Positions 23,540 through 32,924 of a DNA stretch of 64,000 nt are shown here, in pieces; the first letter of the stretch is position 1, and the number at the start of each line of letters is the position of its first letter. The stretch is from NCBI RefSeq assembly GCF_027244095.1, contig NC_069669.1:4428501-4492500 (forward strand), in the 5' to 3' direction. Position numbers and translations under genes: made by a program. This stretch comes from Hemicordylus capensis. Taxonomy: Eukaryota > Chordata > Lepidosauria > Squamata > Cordylidae. The notes under the pieces were generated by a model that was not told where the DNA came from, did no database searches, and was given only the letters and a program-made list of their open reading frames with translations.

Positions 23540-23800
23540 ATGAGGTCCTACTCAGAGCTGCATCATTTGTGGAAGCTCAGTCTGCCTCATCTATCATGTG
23601 CAGGGCCTTTTCTATAGTGGCCCCCGTGAGGGGCAAGACCCAAGTGGCCATGTCTAGTTTAATCTTCACTAAGGCCTTGCCCCCTGCTTTCCATTACACC
23701 AAGCATTTGGGAATTGTTGGAAAGCGGGTGGCTTGTGCTGCTTTTTTAAGAGTTGAAATAGAATCTGTTTTTTAGAATCTATTTCAAGATGTGTAGCTCT
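23540..23800 (+). mobile_element. L2-like LINE fragment
   Basis: Encodes CRAFSIVAPV, the word family RAFSVAAP seen in the 10-kb L2 copy but here on plus, followed by a decayed 3' region. Confidence 0.5.
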
Positions 23801-23867
23801 TCCTTCATGATATTATGAGCTGCCTCAGTGAGTAAAAAAGATGATATAAGAGATGAGATACTGACAA

Positions 23868-24080
23868 GAGCCAGTGTGGTGTAGTGGTTAGAGTGTTGGA
23901 CTAGGTCTGGGGAGACCTGAGTTCAAATCCCCATTCAGCCATGAAACTCACTGGGTGATTCTGGCCCAGTCATGTATCTCTCAGCCTAACCTACCTCACA
24001 GGGTTGTTGCGAGGATAGACATAACCATAGGCTCATTGGAGGAAGGGTGGGATATACATGAAAAATAAAAATAAATAAAT
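23868..24080 (+). mobile_element. tRNA-derived SINE, near full length
   Basis: Runs from AGAGCCAGTGTGGTGTAGTG through GAGTTCAAATCCCC (box B) and CACAGGGTTGTTGCGAGGAT to GGAGGAAGGGTGGGATATA, with an AAATAA tail. Same family as 43208-43440. Confidence 0.85.
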
Positions 24081-24155
24081 ATAAATGAAGTCTGTGGAAA
24101 CTAGATAACTGAAGTTTACACCAGAGAGGTACCACCATGCTTATGTTCTCTTATG

Positions 24156-24305
24156 GCAGGGGTTCCCAACCTTGAGAGCCCAAATGTGGTTGGACTACAA
24201 CTCCCATCATCCCCTCAGCCATTGTGGGGCCCAAGTTTGAGAACTCCTACAGCCATATTGGGAGTTGTATTCCAACAACAGTCAAGGACACAAGATCAGG
24301 AAACC
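24156..24305. mobile_element. hAT-type MITE, next to SOCS1 3' end
   Basis: Begins GCAGGGGTTCCCAACCTTGA and holds GGACTACAACTCCCATCATC. About 100 bp downstream of the SOCS1 polyadenylation site. Confidence 0.65.
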
Positions 24306-24419
24306 TCGTCTTGTAGAATAACGAAGATCAGGACTCCAGTGCTCAAACGGGAAGCCAGAAGATGAAAGACCAGAAAAGTCATTTTTGATGGGGTTTTGTT
24401 AAAAAAAATTACATTAAGG

Positions 24420-24425
24420 TTTATT
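24420..24425 (-). terminator. SOCS1: SOCS1 polyadenylation signal
   Basis: AATAAA on the minus strand, about 470 nt downstream of the SOCS1 stop codon. It implies a cleavage site near 24400 and a terminal exon of about 1.2 kb, close to the size of known SOCS1 messages. No other canonical signal was noticed between it and the stop. Confidence 0.7.
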
Positions 24426-24895
24426 ATCACCTTGTTTAAAAAATAGATATAAAATAACAAAATATTCTGCCTAGCAGAAAGAATACTATCGAGGTCTCGG
24501 AGGAGAGCCTCAATTTGTGCAAACAGTTTTTCCATTGTGTAAACATGAGAACTGAAGTTTTTGCACTCCACCCCCAAATACAGTAGAACTGCTACAAAGA
24601 TGAGTTTGCTCATTGTCTCTATAAAGTTTATACAAATCCTGGGATCAGATTTCTTTCTGGATTTCTTGCTGTCCACCAAATTCCGTGCGTGCGCACCCCA
24701 AGGCAACTTCGCACAACAAATCGCCATGCACCCCATCATGCTCCAAAGCAGCCAATCCCCACTGACCAAAATCCTCCAGCAAAAACCCATCTTTTCCACC
24801 TGGTGTCTGGGGCTGTACACTGTTATAGAACTCCCCTGGCTGGGATTCCGTGCACACCTTCTCCCGTTCCTGCACACCAACGTAATGCGGAGTGT

Positions 24896-25519
24896 TCACA
24901 ACTTAAAAGGAAAAGATTTCAGGTAATCCTTTAAGACCGGATTGAGCGGGATCTGGCTTAGGTTGTCTCTCCCAACTGTCTCCACAATGTTTTTGCGGCA
25001 GAGTTCCTGCAAGGACCGCATCCGCTCCTTGCGTAGCGGGGTGACCAGTACCTTTCTTGGGGAGCTAACATAATGCTCCAGCAGCTTGAAGAGACAGTCA
25101 AAGGTCTCCTTGCTGCCATCCAGGCTGAAATGGCCTGCCTGGAAGATGACCCGGATGCTGGTGGGCTCCGTGGCAGTCTTAACGCTGATGGTAAAGAAGC
25201 AGTTCTTCTGTCGGCTGTCGCGGATGAGGAAGGTTCCCTCCGGCTCTCCTTTGAGCTTCTCATGAGCGGCAGTGACGGACAGAGGTCCCCAGTAAAAACC
25301 GCACGTGTCCAGCAAAGTGCTGGTACGGATGATGCTGCTGAAGTCTGCCTGCGAACGAAAGGTATGAAAGTGGGTGTCCCGGGGTGATTGCACGGTGTTG
25401 GCCCGGCCAGGGCCGTGGGGAATCCGGGGCTGCGTAGGATCTCTCACAGGAGGCTCACGTCGACACCTCAGCTCTCTTGTGATCGCATTCTCAGGCGTCA
25501 CACTACTATGTGTTACCAT
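24896..25519 (-). CDS. SOCS1: Suppressor of cytokine signalling 1, complete coding region
   Basis: Intronless 207-residue frame that aligns along its whole length with my recollection of vertebrate SOCS1 (human is 211 residues). SOCS1 binds activated JAK kinases, blocks catalysis and recruits an elongin BC-CUL5 ubiquitin ligase, ending interferon and cytokine signals in the cytoplasm. Visible in order: a variable N-terminal tail (1-47); the kinase inhibitory region [12 protein letters not shown] (48-59); an extended SH2 domain (about 60-160) with GFYWG at 74-78 and phosphotyrosine-binding Arg100 in FLIRDS; a basic stretch [14 protein letters not shown] (155-168); and the SOCS box (about 169-207), with BC box SLQELC and Cul5 box [11 protein letters not shown]. 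The start has A at -3 and G at +4. The stop is followed by a short 3' UTR. The N-terminal tail lacks the serine run of mammals, and a Phe sits where human has Tyr65. SOCS3 or CISH are excluded by the KIR and box sequences. Confidence 0.98.
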   Translation of the reverse strand: MVTHSSVTPENAITRELRCRREPPVRDPTQPRIPHGPGRANTVQSPRDTHFHTFRSQADFSSIIRTSTLLDTCGFYWGPLSVTAAHEKLKGEPEGTFLIRDSRQKNCFFTISVKTATEPTSIRVIFQAGHFSLDGSKETFDCLFKLLEHYVSSPRKVLVTPLRKERMRSLQELCRKNIVETVGRDNLSQIPLNPVLKDYLKSFPFKL

Positions 25520-25532
25520 CCTACAGACTAGA

Positions 25533-25553
25533 CTAGCCAGGGTGATCTTCCAT
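25533..25553 (-). promoter_or_regulatory. Short upstream ORF in SOCS1 leader (6 codons)
   Basis: ATG followed by five sense codons and TAG (peptide MEDHPG), ending 13 nt before the SOCS1 start. It lies inside the predicted exon 2 leader. Upstream start codons that lower translation are known for mammalian SOCS1. Its presence is read directly; its effect is inferred. Confidence 0.6.
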
Positions 25554-25599
25554 AGCGTCCAGGACCAGGGAAGAGCTGCCGGCCTAGGTCTTTCCTACA

Positions 25600-26883
25600 A
25601 TCCAAAGAGAAGAAACTTGGTTAAATTGGCCAGGTGCAAATCAAAGGCAGCACTCTCTCTAATAATTATTTCGCGTATGCCCCACTTCAATTCATGTCAC
25701 TAGAATTAAAATAAGCCTTTAAAAACAAACATCTACAACACAGGAAGAGAGAGAACCTCTTTGATCAGCCCAGGGGGAGAGCAGTTTATGTGATCTTGTT
25801 GCCACCACTGGAAAGACCGGGTCCATGGGCCGGCGAAAAAGGTTTTGCAAGCCAATTTTAGGACCAAGGTCCGACAAATGCGGAACCCCTTGGGCAAGAT
25901 TTGGCTAACCTGCCCTCAGCAAAACGACCCCTCTGTTTAGACAAGTTCACTCATCTCTCTCTCTCTTTTTTAGAAAAAAGGAGCAAAATACTCTGAGAAC
26001 AGCCACCTACTGGTGCAGCTCATTGAAGCATGTGCTTGCTAGTGGGTTTCCTTCTCTTCGCCACAGAACGCATCAGAGCGCCATTGATGGGAAGAGCTGA
26101 TTCAGAAGGTGCTCCTTTCCCATCAGTTGATTCAACTCAATAGCACCGTCACCCTCAGGGCGCTTGAAGTGCAGGGATGGATTTCCAAGCCTGCTCTCTG
26201 TCCAGGAGGAACACAGGTGAGAGGAACTTCTCCTCGGTTCCTTTGCCCTTCCCTTCCTCAAAGAAGGGGGGCCAGCCTCTTCACCCTTTCCATTTGAGAA
26301 ACAGGCAAGGTTTACTTTTCTCAGACTATAAGCTTTCCGGATGATTAATACAAGGCTCTAGAAAAATATATGGGGCTGGGGCAGCACCCATCCATGTTAA
26401 TGGGGCTTGCATGGGGGGGGGGCGTTTTGGTGGATCCTGCCTGGCCTTTGGAGAAGCCCATCTGCCCATAGGAATCCCATAGGAAATGGGTCTCCAAAAG
26501 GATAAAGTTTCTACAATTTGGGATTAAAATTCCCAGAATGGTCACACTGAATAAGTTCCTTTGTTCAAAGCAAAAAACGTGCTGCTGGCAACCTTGCCAA
26601 GTTCCTGAGTAATCCTAGAGCTCTCCCTTGGAGAAAAAGCTCCCTCCTCTTTAACTCCCTCCCCCCATCTTATGGGATCCTTAGGCAACCATCTCACCAA
26701 AGTGCAGATAAACCAGCCTCTGTGTCCCACCCACCCCACAAGCATCTTCTTCAGAGCTCTCCCCATCTCTCTTTTTTAAGAGTCACACATTACGTGGTCC
26801 CATTGAAATGGATCCCTATGACTGATATATCAATCATATATCTCTACGTCTAGAGCTGTATCTATCAGGCAGTATAAAAATAT

Positions 26884-26939
<56 letters not shown>

Positions 26940-27340
26940 TTTTTTAAAGATGGAGGCAAGAATAGGTCTGAGGATTTATCCCCATAGTCAGTTTATAGCT
27001 ATGTGCTGGCAAGTCACCGAGAATCTCTCATGTCTTCTCGGAAACCAATCTCGCTGGAGCCCCCAGCACCAGAGACGGGGGGCCCAGTGGTTTTCCAGCA
27101 GAAAACGCAAGAGAGGAAGCCTAGGCAAAAGGCTGGGATCCGTGACGGTGTGTCATGGGATCTGTGTCAGCAGATCGTCTGCAGAGTGTTGGGAAGTGAT
27201 GAAGAAGCAGTCCGAAGTGCTGCAGGGCCCATGAGTCGGCTCCCCCCCAGAGCCACTTAAGAGCCAGGAGGACCCACTCCCTCCTCCTCGCCAGCTCAAC
27301 AAGCCAGCGGCTGCTTGAGGATGAGGGCCCCGGGGGCTGA
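25600..27340 (-). other. SOCS1 intron 1, proximal part
   Basis: Mostly unique-looking sequence with no recognisable exon. The one distinctive item is the (GATA)n microsatellite at 26884-26938. If the exon 1 placement is right, the whole stretch is transcribed as SOCS1 intron. Confidence 0.5.
26884..26938. repeat. (GATA)n microsatellite
   Basis: About 14 uninterrupted tetranucleotide copies, inside the predicted SOCS1 intron. GATA repeats are abundant in squamates. The purity suggests it is polymorphic. Confidence 0.95.
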
Positions 27341-28135
27341 ACTCAGACGGGGCAAAGAACCAGCAGGCCCTCCTCGCCTCGCCTGAGGTCGCCCTCACCA
27401 GCTGCACTGTTGGACACCCGACAACTGTCCTTGCCTGACCCCGGGCAGCCCTGAAGCCAAGGCCGACTGCCTCCAGGGCGAGAATCCCACCATTCAGAGC
27501 AGCAAGTCAAACAGACGTGAACTCTGGGCTGGCTACCAAGCCCGCCCCGCCAAGTTCTCAGGTTTCACCGCCGCCTTTCCTAGGTAAAGAGTTCTGTGTT
27601 ACTCGGAATTCTCCACATGTCACAGAGCCGCAGCCAAAATGCCCCAACTCGAAAAACCCTCCTCCTCCTCCGCCACACCAGTCATAGGAGGAGGAAATCT
27701 GACACCGGCTCGAGTGTCTACGGGTGGGGACGGAGGGGGGCGATTCCCGTCTAAAGGGCTGGGGGTTGGGGGGCAGCCAAGGCCCCCTCCTTCCGCACAC
27801 AGTGACTCCCCTCCGAAAAGCGTGCAGAAGCAGCCCCCTCCCCAGAAGAGAGCGCGCGCCCGTCCGAAACTTGGGAGGAACTTCGGTTCCCGCAGCACCC
27901 GCTGAGCCCGGACCCATTGCCAAGGCAAGATCCCAACTGCGCTCCTGCGGCCGCACACCGCCTTTGTTGACCGAGAGCGTGGAAGCGGCTCCCTTCCGAA
28001 ACAGCAACTCACTCTGGGTCCCGAGACGGCTCCGGAGCGAGTTTCACCCGGACGGCGGGTGGGCGGGGGGAGGGTGCGCTTAATCCGGGTCTGGAGGCGC
28101 GCGGAGGAGGAGGAGGAGGAGGAGGAGGCGTTTAC

Positions 28136-28360
28136 CTGGGGCTCGTTCTAACTGCGCGGCTTGGCGGGACTCCTTGGCAAGAGGGACCGATGGTGGGCCG
28201 CCGCCGCCGCCACTGCCACCTTCCTGCGCCCGGCCCTCCCGGTGGTTCGTAACTGCATCCTTTGCTTGGGCCGCCGCGAGGTCACGCCGATGGGCGCCGC
28301 GCGGGCCTGCTGGGGCTGCGTGCCGGGGCTGCTGCTGGGGCGCCGGGCGCTCGTCTCTGA
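28136..28360 (-). other. SOCS1: Predicted SOCS1 non-coding exon 1
   Basis: The downstream edge is a splice donor, CAG followed by GTAAAC, reading leftwards from 28136. The upstream edge is set by a TATAAAAG box at 28383-28390, placing the start site about 25-30 nt downstream. The stretch is very GC-rich with a GCC-repeat leader. The intron to exon 2 would be about 2.54 kb. A second possible donor (GTGAGT, about 28011-28016) lies inside that intron and could give a longer alternative exon. Confidence 0.55.
28148..28258 (-). promoter_or_regulatory. Upstream ORF of 36 codons in SOCS1 exon 1
   Basis: This ATG opens a 36-residue frame (MQLRTTGRAGRRKV..., with an Ala run from GCG codons) that ends in TAG just before the predicted exon 1 donor. 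It could be translated only if exon 1 is placed correctly. It resembles the known use of upstream ATGs to repress SOCS1 translation in mammals, but the peptide itself need not be conserved. Confidence 0.5.
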
Positions 28361-28382
28361 TCCTGATCGCCGCCTCCGGTGG

Positions 28383-28390
28383 CTTTTATA
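28383..28390 (-). promoter_or_regulatory. SOCS1: TATA box of SOCS1
   Basis: TATAAAAG on the minus strand within CpG-rich DNA, about 250 nt upstream of the predicted exon 1 donor. This suits a rapidly inducible gene. No start-site data are available from sequence alone. Confidence 0.55.
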
Positions 28391-28458
28391 GAGGTGGGGC
28401 CTTCTGCGCCCCGCCCCGCATTTCTCATAAAAGACGCGTCTACGCCATCTCGGAGCAG

Positions 28459-28470
28459 ACTTTCGCTTTC
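28459..28470 (-). promoter_or_regulatory. SOCS1: ISRE / IRF-binding element of SOCS1
   Basis: On the minus strand this reads GAAAGCGAAAGT, a match to the GAAANNGAAA core bound by IRF proteins and ISGF3. It lies about 70 bp upstream of the TATA box. SOCS1 is a known interferon target with IRF elements in the mouse promoter, so position and motif agree. I saw no TTCNNNGAA STAT site nearby. Confidence 0.55.
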
Positions 28471-28759
28471 TATTGTGCCACATCAAAGCTCTGGGCGCGC
28501 CGGGCCGGGGCGGGCGGCGGTCACATGCGCGCACCGGGAGGCAGGATCGGGGCCCTGCCTGGCTGGCTTGCCAGGGCCGGGCTGCACCTGGGAGGTGGTG
28601 CCTCTGAGCACGGGCGGAGCGCCCCCAGAAAGAAGTCATCCCTGACCGGGATTCTGCGCTCCTTAACAGGCTTCTTGCGTTTAACCCAAAGGTGGCGCCG
28701 GGGGGGGTGCACCCCCCCAAAAGTAGTTTGTCTTCCACCGCCCCCCCCCTTTTCTATTT

Positions 28760-30430
28760 GAGAAATCTAATATGTGGGACACAGCTCGCCCACCCCTAAA
28801 AGCACTATGCACCTTCTGTACTCCCCCCTAATCCCCCCCCCTGGTGCCCCCTCTGGTTTAACCTGAGGGAGGTTGCCTTCTGCTGGTTCAGGACTGTGTT
28901 GGCTTCACCAACACCAAGGCTAAATGCTGGGGCACACCAGCATTTTGGCAGGGCTCCTAAGCAAGTGCAGAGTGCCTTTTCCTCCTCCTCCCAAGGAGGC
29001 ACCAGGGAGGAAAGAGAGAACCTTCCAGAGCAGAGGGTGGCCTTGCCAGCCACCACTGTTGCCTCTAGTGCGCATGTGCCTGCACGCACAAGTTTTTGTT
29101 ACGTCCGCTCTGTTAATTTTAGATCCCACTCAGGGTGACTTGGGAAGGCCCCTCTCTGAATGCACATGTGCACACACTGCCTCGATATTGCCACCCATTT
29201 CGCACACAGGTGACAAAAATTAGAGGGGACACTGCTTCCCACCCTGGCGTGCCCCTCTCTCTCTGCTCCTAGAAATCAAGCCCCACACCCATTCCTCCGT
29301 TTCCTGGGCCTCTTGCTCATTTGAGAGCACCAAGACTTGAGCGCAGCTGCTTTCTTGGGGGCATCTGGTTGCCTGCTGGAGTAGACCGACTTCTAATCTG
29401 GACCCACAGGGCTCCTGTACATGCCTGCATAACAGCTGAAACGCATTTAGCCCTCCTTAGGTGTACTGACTGACAGCTATAAATCACAGTCCTTAAGAAT
29501 GGAGCCTCCATGGGCAGTAGCAGTGTGTCCCGGAATACGGTGCCAAGTGCTGGGGGCAAACCACAGGGGAACTGCCTTCCTGTGCTTTTTGCAGACTTCC
29601 TGGCGGCTGGCCATTGCTGGACACTGGACCGGTTTGGACGATACCTTCCTGGCCCATGCAGTTAGGAAGGGGCGTATTTGTCGGGTGCCTTCTGTGTACA
29701 TCCTGGTGTTCTCCTGGCACATCCTTTTATCATGTGGGGCGGGGTGTGTGTGTTCAGATGAACGGCCCCTTCGTGCGATAAAGGAGAGCACCGAGACATG
29801 CACATAAGGCCACCTTGCATAGGCCAACAAAGTAGATCCAACCCTTTCCTACAAAGCAGGTGTTCAGTCTTAACCTGGGGTCCACAGGGTGGGTGGTTGC
29901 TTTGTTGCACTGAACTTAATTTGCTCCCTGATCAGCCAGAATACAGTCTTATAAAATAAGACTTCTATTTTCTCTTTAACTTTTCCAGGAGTCTGAGCCT
30001 TACATGGGGTGGGAGTTTGTGGAGGGTCCATATAGGCACAAACAGGTTAAGAAGCCTAAAGGGCTTGGTATGTTCCTGCCAGACAGACAGCCTGTCTGCC
30101 CTGGTCGCTAGGAATGGAGCCTCCAGCTGCAGAGGCACCCAACAACAGGTACTCTTTTGCCTTGGTCTGATCCAGCAGCGCTGCGCTTCAAAGAGGGTTC
30201 TGGGGCTCTTGGTAACCCAGCCTGTCTGCTTCAGTGAGTGCCTAGACTCGCCACCAATGTGTGACACTCCTGTCTTGGTTTCCTTTCTTGAAAACGGAGG
30301 CTGCAGACCTCCGAGAAAGGCAGGAGGGGCCGAGAGAGCCACCAGCTGGGAGGGAAAAGAAAGAGAAAGGGAGAAAAGTCTATTTATGGCCAGCTCTTCG
30401 TATCTGTGTTCAAATCCTAGCAATCGCCCT
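28760..30430. other. Intergenic DNA upstream of SOCS1
   Basis: No exon recognised. 29330-29560 and 30020-30250 contain scattered CR1-like words (ACCCACAGGGCTCCTG, CTGATCCAGCAG). Frames here do not match known proteins. Confidence 0.4.
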
Positions 30431-30433
30431 AGG

Positions 30434-30651
30434 AAGGAACCTAGGAAGCTGCCTTATACCGTGTCAGACCATCTAGCTCTGGCAGACTGGCTGCGGGAGG
30501 GAACTTGGAAAGGTTACTCTTCCCAGAAGAGGAATATCTTACAGTACTTGCATGCAGCCTCCCGTTCCAATGCCAACCAGGGTGGGCCCTGCTTAGCAAA
30601 GGGGACAAGTCATGCTTGCTGCAGCCTGCCACAAGACTGTCTCTCCTCTGC
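30434..30651 (-). mobile_element. 5S-headed SINE, internally deleted
   Basis: Minus strand: head GGAGAGACAGTCTTGTGGCA, then GCTAAGCAGGGCCCACCCTG, and the tail end CTGACACGGTATAAGGCAGC. Confidence 0.75.
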
Positions 30652-31560
30652 TAGTGAGTGCAGTTCTTTCTGTTTGAAGTGATCCTAAGAACAGCAACAT
30701 TACAAAGAAAGAAAGAAAGGTTTCTAGTTAAGACCACACAGGCAGACTTAAAAGTGCACGACACCATACCTCGTGAAATCAAGAGCCAGAGAGATGCACA
30801 GCCTAATGAATATTGTGCCGAGCGAGCAGCAAACCGGTCGAATGGAGTTGGAGGGAATGTCCACCAGTTCAACAAGGACTATTGCTCATGTGCCCCAGTT
30901 CAGAGTGGCACATGAAACTGGAACATTAGTGCTGGACAAACCAGCGCAAAATGTAGACGTGATCTCCTCAATAAAAAGCCTGAACACTTACCAGTTGATG
31001 ATGAAGGTTCTTCAGATTGGCTTCCTTTGCCGATACTGTGATGACTGTGAAATGCTCAAAAGCAAAGCAGACTCTCACCAAAGAGGGTGCTGTTGATCCC
31101 AAGTGAAGAGCCCCCAGGCTTACTGTAAAGGCAGAAAGGACCCAATGTGCACACAATGAGGTACGAGAAAAATGAAGTCGACAAGACAAGGCTTTCTGCT
31201 CTGAGACCTCAGATGTGAGGAAGTGCGCTTTAGATGTTCAGAAACGGTGTGTTCTTCCCAGCATAGGTCCTAGAAGAGAACATGAGAGAAAAAGAGAGTA
31301 CAGAGTTGACCTCAGTAACGGAACTACCTGACAACACAATGTTAGAGATAAAGGCTGAGATACCCCATGAATGGTAAGATTAGCAAACTTTGTGCCCGTA
31401 TGAGGGGGGAAGCAGTTGAGTAGGACTGATTGAGAAATGAGCGTCACTTTTGATGTTTTCAGATGATAAAGTACAAGAGAAGAAACAGCCCAAGGCTGTG
31501 TTCTTGGAATGAACGTGCCTACTGACTCAGCGGCACAACTCTACCTTTACAGAAGACCAC
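30652..31560. other. Intergenic DNA, unique-looking
   Basis: No known repeat or domain. A plus-strand frame at 30658-30915 (QADLKVHDTIPREIKSQRDAQ...) has no family I recognise, and no splice context supports it. Confidence 0.4.
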
Positions 31561-31583
31561 CTTCAGGACACAAATCAGAGGGT

Positions 31584-31898
31584 CTCAAATGCGGATCCCC
31601 AGATGTTGCTGGACTACAACTCCCATCATCCCCTGCCACAACGGCCCAGCGACATCTGTGGATCCACATTTGAGAACGTCCTCTGGAGCAACCTCTAAAG
31701 AGCCACGTTAACTCGAGACCAGACCCCGTATCAGAAACCGGGCCTCCCTTCTGTCTATTCCCAGTGTTATTTATGTTGGGGGTTCTCCAATGCAGAAGAT
31801 CCCCATATGTTGCTGGACTACAACTCCCCTCATCCCCTGCCCCAGCGGTCCAGCTACTTTGATCTACGTTTGGAGAGCCACGTTTGAGAGCCCCTGAC
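31584..31898. mobile_element. Two adjacent hAT-type MITEs
   Basis: Copies at about 31584-31682 and 31778-31898, each with GCTGGACTACAACTCCC and an end of the form TTTGAGA.C. Confidence 0.6.
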
Positions 31899-32237
31899 AT
31901 AAACAACATAGAGAATAGACAGAAGGGGGTCCCAGCTCCTGACATGAGGTCTGGTCTCGAATTAAAGGCTCTGAAGCTCAACCTGTAATAATGGTCGCAT
32001 TGCTGCCCCCACCCACCAAAGTCAGCACCCCGGCTGCAGTCTTCAAGAGAGACTGTCATGGTGGGGGCCTCTTAATCCTTTCTGCTGGTTGGCGCTTCCA
32101 AAAGTGGAGGGACCATCGCTGAGTGACAGAGCTCTTGCTTTGCCTGCAGAAGGTCCCAGGTTCAAACCATGGCAGCATCTCCAGGTAGGGCTGGGAGAGA
32201 CGCCTGCCTGCAAGGCTTAGAGGAGCTGCTTCAGCCC

Positions 32238-32505
32238 TCTTCAGCCCTCTTGCAGATGTTGGGAGTACAGCCTCCATAATCCCTGACTATGGGCCCTAGT
32301 GGCTGGGGGTGATGGGAGTTGCAGTCCAAAAGCAGCTGGAGGAGGGCCAAAGTGGGTCTCGTACAGGGCTACACAACTCTGCCCCCTTTTGCTGCTTTTG
32401 GACTACCACTCCCATCATCCCCAGCCACAGTGGCCAACAGCCAGGAATGATGGGAGTTGTAGGCCAATGTCTGCAAGAGGGCCGATGCTGAGCTTGGTTT
32501 AGTAG
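32238..32505. mobile_element. Two hAT-type MITEs in tandem
   Basis: Copies at about 32238-32352 and 32374-32505. Each pairs a CTTGCAGATGTTGG or CTGCTTTTGGACTAC arm with GATGGGAGTTG(C/T)AG. Confidence 0.6.
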
Positions 32506-32566
32506 AAGGCAGCTTGATCTCTCTTCATACACATTGCCTTTTCCTCAGCGGCCTTTCTCCACTTAG

Positions 32567-32876
32567 GAGAGGAGAGCTGGTCTTGTGGTAGCAGGCATGA
32601 CTTGTCGCCATTGCTAAGCAGGGTCTGCCCTGGTTGCATATGAATGGGAGACTTGATGTGTGAGCGCTGCAAGATATTCCCCTCAGGGGATCGAGCTGCT
32701 CTAAGAAGAGCAGAAGGTTCCAAGTTCCCTCCCAGGCAGCATCTCCAAGGGAGGGCTGAGAGAGATTCCTGCCTGCAACCTTGGAGAAGCCGCTGCCAGT
32801 CTGTGAAGACAATACTGAGCTAGATGGACCAAGGGTCTGACTCAGTATATGGCAGTTTCCTATGTTCCTATGTTCC
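32567..32876 (+). mobile_element. 5S-headed SINE, full length
   Basis: Complete copy of about 310 bp: head GGAGAGCTGGTCTTGTGGTA; 5S-like words GCTAAGCAGGGTCTGCCCTG and GAATGGGAGACTT; linker; body GTTCCAAGTTCCCTCCCAGG; LINE-like tail from GAGAAGCCGCTGCCAGTCTG through TGGACCAAGGGTCTGACTC to TTCCTATGTTCC, ending in a short repeat of that last word. A good reference copy for this window. Confidence 0.9.
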
Positions 32877-32924
32877 CCATGAGGAAAAGACCTGGGTGCC
32901 CACATTGTAGGGTTGGCAAAGGTC

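Larger units (their letters stand above)
24400..25594 (-). other. SOCS1: SOCS1 exon 2 (5' UTR end, CDS, 3' UTR)
   Basis: The minus strand shows a pyrimidine-rich tract ending in TAG immediately before 25594, a good 3' splice site 75 nt upstream of the start codon. This matches the family's usual plan of a non-coding first exon and one coding exon. The 3' boundary is inferred from the AATAAA at 24420-24425. Confidence 0.7.
27340..28720. promoter_or_regulatory. CpG-rich promoter region of SOCS1
   Basis: Base composition shifts to GC- and CpG-rich DNA here and stays so for about 1.3 kb, ending near a C/G homopolymer stretch at 28700-28750. It spans the predicted exon 1, TATA box and ISRE-like element. 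Long open frames in this block on both strands follow from the lack of AT-rich stops and are not gene evidence. A (GGA)n run lies at 28104-28128. Confidence 0.7.

Noticed and set aside
28148-28761. Two long overlapping frames of about 195 codons on opposite strands
   Set aside because: They lie in the SOCS1 CpG region, where stops are rare. They show Arg/Pro/Ala-rich low-complexity sequence with no domain. Only the last 36 codons of the minus frame are kept, as a possible uORF.
30017-30682. 221-codon plus-strand frame
   Set aside because: Its last third is an antisense 5S-headed SINE and the rest matches no protein family.
30658-30915. Frame with QADLKVHDTIPREIKSQRDAQ as a possible conserved exon
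   Set aside because: No known domain and no supporting splice sites or neighbouring exons. Left as unassigned.
32600-32660. Possible 5S rRNA genes in the window
   Set aside because: Only the box A and box C words match 5S rRNA. The 5' third and the 3' end differ, and the words always occur inside a repeated element, so these are SINEs.
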